From positions 1-64,000 of the forward strand of contig CAMORK010000002.1 in assembly GCA_946623755.1 (NCBI GenBank): DNA of 64,000 nucleotides, given 5' to 3'. This document shows, in pieces, positions 56,318 through 64,000 of the stretch. The position numbers and the translations under genes are program-made. The DNA comes from an uncultured Butyrivibrio sp. (GTDB lineage Bacteria > Bacillota > Clostridia > Lachnospirales > Lachnospiraceae). Within the stretch, counting starts at the first letter, position 1; each line of letters begins with the position of its first letter. Under the pieces are notes generated by a model. It did not search any database. It was not told the DNA's origin and worked only from the letters and a program-made list of their open reading frames with translations.

Positions 56318-58591
56318 TTATTCTACCACAGAATTTATCTGATCCAGCAATTTCTGAACATCGTCTACGCTCATCATTCCGAAGCTGGCCAGACTAAGAA
56401 CAGGCATTTCCATTATCATCTTCTCAAACATTTTTTTGCCTGCTTCGCCAAGGGATTCATCGTTTCCGCCCTCAGCATCGTTTGCATCAAGCACCTTTTT
56501 AATGACAGGTCCGAGTATCTCTTTTCCCTTTCTGTTCTCGAGAATATCCTCAATAGGAGTAAACGTGATAAAGTTTCCTGGAAGGTCAGTCGTTCCCTCA
56601 ACATGAACCTGCACAGCATGTCTGATGTCAGCTGAGGAAGCACCGATCATGATACTGTAGTCATCACTCGGTACATAGAAGTCATGAAGTCTCTCATCGT
56701 AGTAGGCAAAAGACCTCTTGTCTAAAGTAAAGGTTACAGTCGTACTCTCACCGGGATTCAGTTCGATCTTTTTAAAGCCCTTAAGTTCTTTATGCGGTCT
56801 TGAAACCCTGGGAGCATTCTCAGAAACATAGAGCTGGACTACTTCCTTGCCGGGATATCTTCCTACATTCCATACATCAATGCTGACATTCACCGTATCC
56901 TGATCTGTGATGCTATCCTTGTCTATACTTATATTGGAATACTCAAACTCCGAATAGCTAAGGCCATGTCCGAAGGGGAACAGTACCTGCATTCTCTTCT
57001 TTTCATAATACCTGTAGCCTATGTAAACGCCCTCAGCATAGACAGGATTACCGTGTTCTCCCGGGAAATTCAAAAAGCTTGGGTTGTCAGAAAGCTTGAG
57101 GGGATATGTCTCTGCAAGCTTACCCGAAGGATTTACCTCTCCCCATAAAAGTCTTACAGTGGCCTCTCCCACTGCATCTCCAGCCAGCATCATATCAAGC
57201 ACCGCATCAACGTTGTCGATCCATGGCATTGCCACAGCACCTCCGTTGTGAAGCACCACAACAACCTTTTTACCGGTGTGAGAAAGGTCATCGATAAGCT
57301 TGTCCTGCTCTCTCGGGAGATTGATATCTTCTCTGTCAAAGCCTTCTGATTCGTAAGATGCGGGAAGTCCGGCAAATACAACTATCACATCTGCATCTTC
57401 TGCAGCCTGCATTGCCTCTTCTCTGAGAATGTAACTGTCTTTGCTGTTTGAAGTGTCATATCCTCTTACATAAGAAACACCTTTGTCTGCTGCCGCATCA
57501 AGAGCATTGGAAACACGGATACTGTTGATGTGCGAAGAGCCCGATCCCTGATATCTGGGATTTTTTGCAAACTCGCCCACAAAAAGGATTTTCTTATCCT
57601 TCTTAAGCGGAAGCACTTTGTTGTTTTTAAGAAGAACCGCACTGTTTTCTGCAAGTTCCCGGGCAAGTTCATAGTCAGCCCTGCTTGTATCCTCATTGGA
57701 TGGCTCAGCATTCTTATCGGCATTGTCATCATTCCAGAAGAACACATCGAGTATGCGTCCTGCCGCTTTATCAACCAATGCCTCATCCAGCTCTCCCGCT
57801 TCAACAGCAGCGATGATTGCCTTCTCGTGATCCTTTGGTCCGCCGGGCATAACAAGATCAAGTCCTGCCTCAACGCCCTTTGCAGGTCCTTTTCCTGCGC
57901 CCCAGTCAGTTACAACAAAGCCTTCAAATCCCCACTTGTCCCTCAGGACATCGGTGAGCATGTATTTATTCTCTGAAAGATAGGTTCCGTTAAGCTGGTT
58001 ATAAGCACACATGATGGACTTAGGTCCTGCCTCTTTAACCAGCATCTCGAATGCGGTCAGATATATCTCATGAAGTGTCCTCTCATCTACGATTGAATTG
58101 CCGGACATTCTCCTGTATTCCTGGTTATTGGTGGCAAAATGCTTGGGGCAGGCAGCAACGCCTTTTGACTGAACACCCTTAACAAAGGCAGAAGCCAGTT
58201 TTCCCGCAAGGTAAGGATCCTCAGAAAAATACTCAAAGTTTCTTCCGCATACAGGACTTCTCTTCATGTTAAGTCCGGGACCCAGAAGCATGCTTATATG
58301 CTCCCTGTTGCACTCATCGCCAAGGCTCTCTCCAAGCTTTTTCTCAAGCTTTACATCAAAGCTTGATGCAAGGGTATTGGCTGAAGGATAGCAGACAGTT
58401 TTGATACTCTCCTTTTTGCCGAGATGATCAGGGCTGCCCTCCTGCTTTCTGAGACCGTTAGGGCCGTCGCACATCATATATCCCTTGATGCCAAGCCTTT
58501 CTATAGCCTGTGTATGCCAAAAGTCACCTCCCGAAAGAAGAGATGCTTTTTCCTGTAATGTCATTTTTGATATAAGTTCCGCTGATTTCAC
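56318..58591 (-). CDS. GH3 family beta-glucosidase with C-terminal fibronectin-III-like domain
   Basis: GPGLNMKRSPVCGRNFEYFSEDPYLAG, VVTDWGA nucleophile region, FPFGHGLSYSEFEYS. Confidence 0.93.
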   Translation of the reverse strand: MKSAELISKMTLQEKASLLSGGDFWHTQAIERLGIKGYMMCDGPNGLRKQEGSPDHLGKKESIKTVCYPSANTLASSFDVKLEKKLGESLGDECNREHISMLLGPGLNMKRSPVCGRNFEYFSEDPYLAGKLASAFVKGVQSKGVAACPKHFATNNQEYRRMSGNSIVDERTLHEIYLTAFEMLVKEAGPKSIMCAYNQLNGTYLSENKYMLTDVLRDKWGFEGFVVTDWGAGKGPAKGVEAGLDLVMPGGPKDHEKAIIAAVEAGELDEALVDKAAGRILDVFFWNDDNADKNAEPSNEDTSRADYELARELAENSAVLLKNNKVLPLKKDKKILFVGEFAKNPRYQGSGSSHINSIRVSNALDAAADKGVSYVRGYDTSNSKDSYILREEAMQAAEDADVIVVFAGLPASYESEGFDREDINLPREQDKLIDDLSHTGKKVVVVLHNGGAVAMPWIDNVDAVLDMMLAGDAVGEATVRLLWGEVNPSGKLAETYPLKLSDNPSFLNFPGEHGNPVYAEGVYIGYRYYEKKRMQVLFPFGHGLSYSEFEYSNISIDKDSITDQDTVNVSIDVWNVGRYPGKEVVQLYVSENAPRVSRPHKELKGFKKIELNPGESTTVTFTLDKRSFAYYDERLHDFYVPSDDYSIMIGASSADIRHAVQVHVEGTTDLPGNFITFTPIEDILENRKGKEILGPVIKKVLDANDAEGGNDESLGEAGKKMFEKMIMEMPVLSLASFGMMSVDDVQKLLDQINSVVE

Positions 58592-58604
58592 GCTGATCCT
58601 CCTT

Positions 58605-59180
58605 TTACCTGATATCCTCTAAAAGTCTGTGTCTGCCATCTATGGATTCGTAGACAAAAATCTCGCAGTTCTTGGGCCTTGGGCGCCAGATAACCCCGCT
58701 TTTTCTGTTTTCAAGATATCCTCTTATGGGTCTTATTATTCCGCCATGGCAGGCAACAAGTACATTTTCGTAATCCTTTTGCTCCAGCTCCTTAAGAAAA
58801 GAACTTGTCCTGTCTATCATTTCCCGAAGGGTCTCAACGCCTTTCGGTGCCTTGAATATCTCCGGAAAAGACCAGTACGACATCATGGGAAGTCCTGTCA
58901 TGTAGTAGTTCTTGAGCTCATATTTTCCGAAGTCTGCCTCGATGATCCTCTCATCTTTTATGATCTCATCTTCGGACACATTTCCAATAATCTCTGCTGT
59001 CCTGACTGCTCTTATAAGAGGGCTTGAATAAACCGCATCAAACTTTATACTGCCAAGAAGTTCTCTCTTTGCCCGAGCCTGGGAAAGCCCCGCTTCGTTT
59101 AAGGGAATATCACTTCTCCCCTGCATCATTCTGTGTTTGTTATAGTCTGTCTGACCATGTCTTACGACATAAATCTTCAT
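58605..59180 (-). CDS. Histidine phosphatase (phosphoglycerate-mutase-like) family protein
   Basis: VVRHGQTDYNKHRMMQGRSDIPLN, VACHGGIIRPIRGY. Confidence 0.88.
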   Translation of the reverse strand: MKIYVVRHGQTDYNKHRMMQGRSDIPLNEAGLSQARAKRELLGSIKFDAVYSSPLIRAVRTAEIIGNVSEDEIIKDERIIEADFGKYELKNYYMTGLPMMSYWSFPEIFKAPKGVETLREMIDRTSSFLKELEQKDYENVLVACHGGIIRPIRGYLENRKSGVIWRPRPKNCEIFVYESIDGRHRLLEDIR

Positions 59181-59192
59181 CGGGTAAAAACC

Positions 59193-60104
59193 TCATTTCT
59201 TCTTTGAATAATCGGGTCTTGCATTTTTCAGATCCCTATAAATGATCCTGTAATTGTCATACCTTACTCCCGAGAGCTTTCCTTCTTCAAGAGCTGCCTT
59301 GACTCCGCAATCAGGCTCTGCAATATGGGAGCACCCTCCAAATCTGCAAAGAGGCTCAAATTCCTCAAATTCAGGATAGTACCCCATAAGTTCATCGGCA
59401 CCGACATCCCTGAGTTCCAGTGATGTAAAGCCGGGAGTATCTATTATAAAGGTATCCTGTCCCTCTTCTGAGAGCTCTTTTACGAAAAAGAGCTCTGAAT
59501 GTCTTGTAGTATTCTTGCCCCTGTCAATCTTTCTGCTGAGTTCTCCTATCTGCATATCAGCATCGGGAACCAGTTTGTTTAAAAGAGATGACTTGCCGAC
59601 GCCGCTGGGTCCTGCCAAAGTTGAAGTCTTGCCCTTTAAAAGGCTCCTCAGCTCATCGAGGCCGCGTTCTTCCTTAACACTTACAAACAGAACCTTGTAG
59701 CCACACTTCTCGTAGGCGTCGTGAAGTTCTTTTTGCTCCTCTTTAGTTGCAATATCCTGCTTGTTGAAGCAGATGATGACCGGGAGATTCTGCTGTCTCA
59801 TCATGATAAGAAAGCGGTCTAACAGATTGTAATTGGGATCCGGCTTAACAATTGCGAACAAAATAACCGCCTGGTCAACATTTGCAACAGGCGGTCTGTA
59901 AAGACAATTTTTTCGAGGCAGGATATCCGTAAGATTTCCCTGCCTGTTTTCTTCATCAATAATCTCGATCTCAACATTATCGCCTACTATTGGTTTTATA
60001 CCGGACCTTCTGAAGATCCCTTTAGCCTTGCATTCATAGACCTTGAGATCTCTGGTCTCCACATAATAAAACCCGGCGATGCCCTTAAGTATCCTACCTC
60101 GCAT
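59193..60104 (-). CDS. rsgA: Ribosome small subunit-dependent GTPase A
   Basis: CFNKQD, GPSGVGKSSLLNKL (circularly permuted GTPase), zinc-binding C-x-GGCSHIAEPDCGV. Confidence 0.95.
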   Translation of the reverse strand: MRGRILKGIAGFYYVETRDLKVYECKAKGIFRRSGIKPIVGDNVEIEIIDEENRQGNLTDILPRKNCLYRPPVANVDQAVILFAIVKPDPNYNLLDRFLIMMRQQNLPVIICFNKQDIATKEEQKELHDAYEKCGYKVLFVSVKEERGLDELRSLLKGKTSTLAGPSGVGKSSLLNKLVPDADMQIGELSRKIDRGKNTTRHSELFFVKELSEEGQDTFIIDTPGFTSLELRDVGADELMGYYPEFEEFEPLCRFGGCSHIAEPDCGVKAALEEGKLSGVRYDNYRIIYRDLKNARPDYSKKK

Positions 60105-60109
60105 AAGGG

Positions 60110-62152
60110 TTAGTTCTCCTGCGTAAAAGTAACCGCTCTGGTTACTGTGTACTCCTGAGTCTCTCCACCTGTTGTCTCTCCTGTTTCAGGATTGGTGGAT
60201 GTAGGAGCAGTTGCTGTGTAAACAAAGGTGAGTGTTCCGGTTGGTGCTGTTATCCCCTTGTATGTACCCTGTACAGGGAAGTCAGTAGTTGTCGTACTAA
60301 GAAGTGTTGTTCCGTCTGATGTTACCAGCGTCACCTTTACAGGAATTCCGTATGTATAATTCTCTCCCTCTGTGGGAGCTGCTATCTCTGCATTGTAACT
60401 GTATGTAACCTTGGCAGGGCCCGTTGAAAGCTCCATATTTATAACTGTACCCTGTGAAACCGAAGTCTGAGGAGCTATGCTCTGTGCACAGATAAGGCCT
60501 GTAAGATTTGAATCCTCATTGGTAGTTTCTACAACCTTACCGGCTTCAAGTCCGGCTTCTACCAGAGTTATAACTGCATCTTCAGAAGTCATTCCAATTA
60601 TATTCGGAACCGTAACCTGTCCCTCTGACTTGGCTGTTGAAACCTCTGCAGTTGCCGCCTGTGTGCTATAATTTGAACCGTCACTTATGTAAATTGTGAC
60701 CTTTGATCCGCTCTGTGTCTTGTCGCCTGCTGCCGGACTCATTGAAACAACAGTGTCCTTGGCTGCAGTATTTGCAGAATCAGCTGCTTTCTCCACATCA
60801 AATCCCTTGTCGTCATGAAGTATGGAAACAGCTTCTGCCACAGTCTTGCCCACTACATCCGGAACCTCAATTCCATCAGATGACTCAGTGACCTCCTCTA
60901 CAGAGCTGAGCTCAGTGCTGGCACCCTCTATAGGCTCTTCCTCGCCGCCGAATATTCCAAGGCTTCTACCGAGAAGGAGCAGAACAATAAAGCCCACAAG
61001 AGCCGCTGAAATGATTGCCATCACTATAGTCAGCTTCTCAACTCTTGACTGTGAAGAGTTTGAACCCGAACCTGACCTTCTTTTGTTTGGTGACTTGGAA
61101 TATCCGTAAAAATCGTCATCATCGTCGTAGGTTCTTCTTCTGGGTCTCTTTTTATCGTAATCATCGTAGTTATCGTCTCTGTCATAGTCCTTCATAACAT
61201 CGGACTTGAGCCTCATCTGCTCTGTATCGGAAAGTCTTCCGCTGCCGCCATGAAGCATCTCTTCCTCTTCCTCAGAGGCAACCCTTGTAGCTCCCTCCTC
61301 ATCGGGATCCACCAAAGACACAAAGTCTTTGTCGGGCGTGATCAGTGATCTCTTAAGGTCCGCTATAAGCTCGGCAGCGCTCTGATAACGTCTGTCCGGG
61401 CTCTTCTGGCAGCACTTAAGCACGATCTTCTCAACACTTATCGGTATCTCATCATTGAACTCAGCAGGGCTTGGAAGCTCTTCCTGAATATGCTTGATGG
61501 CAATTGCAACTGTAGTGTCCCCGTTGAAAGGAACTCTTCCTGTCAGCATCTCAAAGAGCGTGATTCCCAGTGAATAGATATCACTCTTGGCATCACTGTA
61601 TCCGCCTCTTGCCTGCTCAGGAGATGTATAGTGAACCGATCCCATAACATTGGAAGTAATGGTGTTACTGGTTGCAGCCTTGGCAATACCAAAGTCTGTT
61701 ACCTTAACCTTACCGTCTCTTGAGATCATGATATTCTGCGGTTTGATATCTCTGTGGATGATACCGTTATTGTGAGCAGCCTCCAGTCCCATAGCCACCT
61801 GGATTGCTATACTGACCGCTTCCTTGACTGAGAGCCTTGACTTTTTCTCGATGTATTTCTTGAGAGTAATTCCGTCAACCAGCTCCATTACGATATAGTT
61901 TATTCCATCTTCATCACCTACATCATATACATTAACTGTGTTCGGATGAAGAAGACCTGCTGTTGACTGTGCTTCTACCCTGAACTTTGATACGAAATTC
62001 TCATTCTCTGAGAATTCCTGTTTAAGTACTTTCACAGCAACAAGTCTATTAAGCTTATGATCTTTTGCTTTGTAAACATCGGACATGCCGCCGGTGCCAA
62101 TCTTCTCCAGCACCTCATAGCGATCTCCGATCACCATTCCAATCTTAACCAT
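60110..62152 (-). CDS. prkC: Serine/threonine protein kinase with two PASTA domains (PrkC/Stk1-like)
   Basis: IHRDIKPQNIMIS, DFGIAKA, TM segment, PASTA repeats VPDVVGKTVAEAV and VPNIIGMTSEDAV. Confidence 0.95.
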   Translation of the reverse strand: MVKIGMVIGDRYEVLEKIGTGGMSDVYKAKDHKLNRLVAVKVLKQEFSENENFVSKFRVEAQSTAGLLHPNTVNVYDVGDEDGINYIVMELVDGITLKKYIEKKSRLSVKEAVSIAIQVAMGLEAAHNNGIIHRDIKPQNIMISRDGKVKVTDFGIAKAATSNTITSNVMGSVHYTSPEQARGGYSDAKSDIYSLGITLFEMLTGRVPFNGDTTVAIAIKHIQEELPSPAEFNDEIPISVEKIVLKCCQKSPDRRYQSAAELIADLKRSLITPDKDFVSLVDPDEEGATRVASEEEEEMLHGGSGRLSDTEQMRLKSDVMKDYDRDDNYDDYDKKRPRRRTYDDDDDFYGYSKSPNKRRSGSGSNSSQSRVEKLTIVMAIISAALVGFIVLLLLGRSLGIFGGEEEPIEGASTELSSVEEVTESSDGIEVPDVVGKTVAEAVSILHDDKGFDVEKAADSANTAAKDTVVSMSPAAGDKTQSGSKVTIYISDGSNYSTQAATAEVSTAKSEGQVTVPNIIGMTSEDAVITLVEAGLEAGKVVETTNEDSNLTGLICAQSIAPQTSVSQGTVINMELSTGPAKVTYSYNAEIAAPTEGENYTYGIPVKVTLVTSDGTTLLSTTTTDFPVQGTYKGITAPTGTLTFVYTATAPTSTNPETGETTGGETQEYTVTRAVTFTQEN

Positions 62153-62906
62153 TTAGTCCTCCAATGTGCCCCGGTTCATCTGCATAAGGCTCAATAAGAA
62201 TAACTGCTATATTGTCCTTGCCTCCGTTGTTATTGGCGTGGTCAACCAGCTTTTGCGCCTTTTCGATAATATCCCTCTGACCACTTACTATCATGCGGAT
62301 TTCTTCATCCTCCAGCATGTTTGTAAGTCCGTCAGAACACATGAGAACGATGTCCCCACGGTTTAATTCCACATTAAAAAAGTCGATGTCTACTGTCTCA
62401 GTGGCACCGATAGCCCTGGTAATTATATTCTTATCAAGGTGAGTCCTTGCGGTTTCTCTGTCTATTCCACCCATGCGGACCATCTCTTCCACAAGGGAAT
62501 GGTCTCTGGTTATCTGAGTGATCTTGTCGTTAATGACATAAAGCCTTGAATCTCCGACATTTGCAACCTGCAGATATCTTCCGAGAACAGTAGCTGCAAC
62601 TACAGTTGTACCCATTCCAAAGAGACTGGGATCCTCTGCTGCTCTCTCGCGGAGCTTTTTGTTGGCTGTCTTAATAGCATTTTCCAGGATCTTGACAGGG
62701 CTCTGTTCAAAAGACTTCTCAATCTCCTCCACCATTGTTTCAACGGTAAAGCGCGATGCATAATCACCTGCATTGTGGCCTCCCATACCGTCTGCAACAA
62801 TAAAGACGTTGGAGAGATTACCGATCCTGGTGTCGGATGAAAAGACATAATCCTGATTTAGTTTTCTCTTTTTTCCGATATCCGTAATGGAAAAAGTCTT
62901 AAGCAA
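62145..62906 (-). CDS. prpC: PP2C-family protein phosphatase (PrpC/Stp1-like)
   Basis: VADGMGGHNAGDYAS, VGDSRLYVIND, MCSDGLTNML; 8-bp overlap with the kinase gene. Confidence 0.94.
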   Translation of the reverse strand: MLKTFSITDIGKKRKLNQDYVFSSDTRIGNLSNVFIVADGMGGHNAGDYASRFTVETMVEEIEKSFEQSPVKILENAIKTANKKLRERAAEDPSLFGMGTTVVAATVLGRYLQVANVGDSRLYVINDKITQITRDHSLVEEMVRMGGIDRETARTHLDKNIITRAIGATETVDIDFFNVELNRGDIVLMCSDGLTNMLEDEEIRMIVSGQRDIIEKAQKLVDHANNNGGKDNIAVILIEPYADEPGHIGGLNG

Positions 62907-62954
62907 AACTGCCTCCTAAGAGTACATTTATTCATGGAAAAAAAGCAGGTGGTA

Positions 62955-63998
62955 CTATTTCTCTTCCAGATGGCGCCTCCTGAGCTGTCCACAGGCTCCG
63001 TCTATATCCCTGCCCATTTCTCTTCTAATAGTAACATTTATATGGCTTTTTTCAAGTTTATTTTTGAACTGCTCCGCCCCTTTGCGATCCGTAGGTTTGA
63101 ATGTTCTCTCCTTGATTGGATTGACCGGGATCAGGTTAACAACAGCATTGAGCCCTTTAAGAAGATCCGAAAGCTCCGCAGCGTCTCTGTCAGTATCATT
63201 GACCCCGCTCACCAGCGAATACTCAAAGGTAAGCTGTCTTCCGGTCTTGTCAAAATATGCCCTGCAGGCATCAAGCACTTCCTTGATTGTGTATGTGTTG
63301 GCGATAGGCATAAGCTCTTTTCTCTTCTCATCGTTAGATGCATGGAGGGAAAGCGCAAGGTTAATGGCAAAGTCTTCATCTGCCAGCTTGTATATGTTAG
63401 GGACAATACCGCATGTGGATACCGTTAGATTTCTCTGGCCAAGATTGTGACCATCGGGATCACTTACAAGCCTGATAAACTTCACCACATTGTCATAGTT
63501 GTCCAGCGGTTCTCCGCTTCCCATTACTACAACTCTTGCTACTTTTTCCCCTGTGATCCTGGAGATGGCATATATCTGGTCAAGCATCTCCGATGGCAAA
63601 AGACCTCTTACCACTCCGTCAATAGTCGACGCACAGAACTTACATCCCATCCTGCATCCCACCTGGGATGAGATACATACGCTGACGCCGAATTTGTACT
63701 TCATGAAAACACTCTCGATGACATTGCCATCGGAGAGTGCAAATAAAAACTTTTTGGTCTCGTCCAGTTTGGACTCCTGAAGATCCACCTGCTCAAGGGA
63801 TGTAAAATCAAAACTCTCAGAAAGCTTGCTCTTTAAAGACGTCGGAATATTGGTCATCTCATCGTAGCTTCTGGCCATCTTCACGTGCATCCACTGATAG
63901 AGCTGCTTTGCCCTGAATGCAGGTTCTCCCATCTCCCTCATCGCAGCTGTTAATTCGTCAAGGTTCAGAGACTTTATATCTCTATTTAAATCGTACAT
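62955..63998 (-). CDS. rlmN: Dual-specificity 23S/tRNA adenine C2-methyltransferase RlmN
   Basis: Radical SAM CRMGCKFCAS, VVMGSGEPLDNYDNV, SLHASNDEKRKELMP. Confidence 0.95.
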   Translation of the reverse strand: MYDLNRDIKSLNLDELTAAMREMGEPAFRAKQLYQWMHVKMARSYDEMTNIPTSLKSKLSESFDFTSLEQVDLQESKLDETKKFLFALSDGNVIESVFMKYKFGVSVCISSQVGCRMGCKFCASTIDGVVRGLLPSEMLDQIYAISRITGEKVARVVVMGSGEPLDNYDNVVKFIRLVSDPDGHNLGQRNLTVSTCGIVPNIYKLADEDFAINLALSLHASNDEKRKELMPIANTYTIKEVLDACRAYFDKTGRQLTFEYSLVSGVNDTDRDAAELSDLLKGLNAVVNLIPVNPIKERTFKPTDRKGAEQFKNKLEKSHINVTIRREMGRDIDGACGQLRRRHLEEK

Positions 63999-64000
63999 CA

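Noticed and set aside
1-64000. Prophage, IS element, integrase, toxin-antitoxin or defence island
   Set aside because: No transposase, integrase, phage structural, restriction-modification or Cas-like translations were recognised anywhere in the window.

Overview
The window is a Lachnospiraceae/Butyrivibrio-like chromosomal segment. This taxonomic call is an inference from gene content; no 16S is present. Nearly all genes are on the minus strand; only a truncated serine acetyltransferase and one LacI-type regulator are on plus. From left to right it contains: cysE (partial), dus, a GGDEF-EAL protein, a GH32/fructokinase/CUT1 ABC operon with a divergent LacI regulator, tRNA-Pro(AGG), a YesMN-type sensor locus with two sugar-binding proteins and a GT-C-like membrane protein, a signalling cluster (two hybrid histidine kinases and a degenerate-GGDEF membrane protein), mglBAC, a cell-surface cluster with transglutaminase-like proteins, radA, clpC with a GntR regulator, a SH3b membrane protein, purEMND, pyrEF, a hybrid kinase/response regulator pair next to a [FeFe]-hydrogenase and a NitT/TauT-like ABC transporter, larB, a GH3 glucosidase, a phosphatase, rsgA, PASTA kinase/PP2C, and rlmN. 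The most unusual item is a single ORF at 20924-24325 in which a DegV (FakB-like fatty-acid-binding) domain lies between the receiver and Hpt domains of a membrane hybrid histidine kinase. A DegV-less paralogue of the same architecture occurs at 48577-51621. Other notable items are an operator array at 9837-9988, a highly structured mglB-mglA intergenic region, an A34 tRNA-Pro, an unlisted 50-aa membrane smORF and a probable TTG start. I saw no IS element, prophage, CRISPR array or rRNA. All family calls are by eye from the translations; no searches were run.
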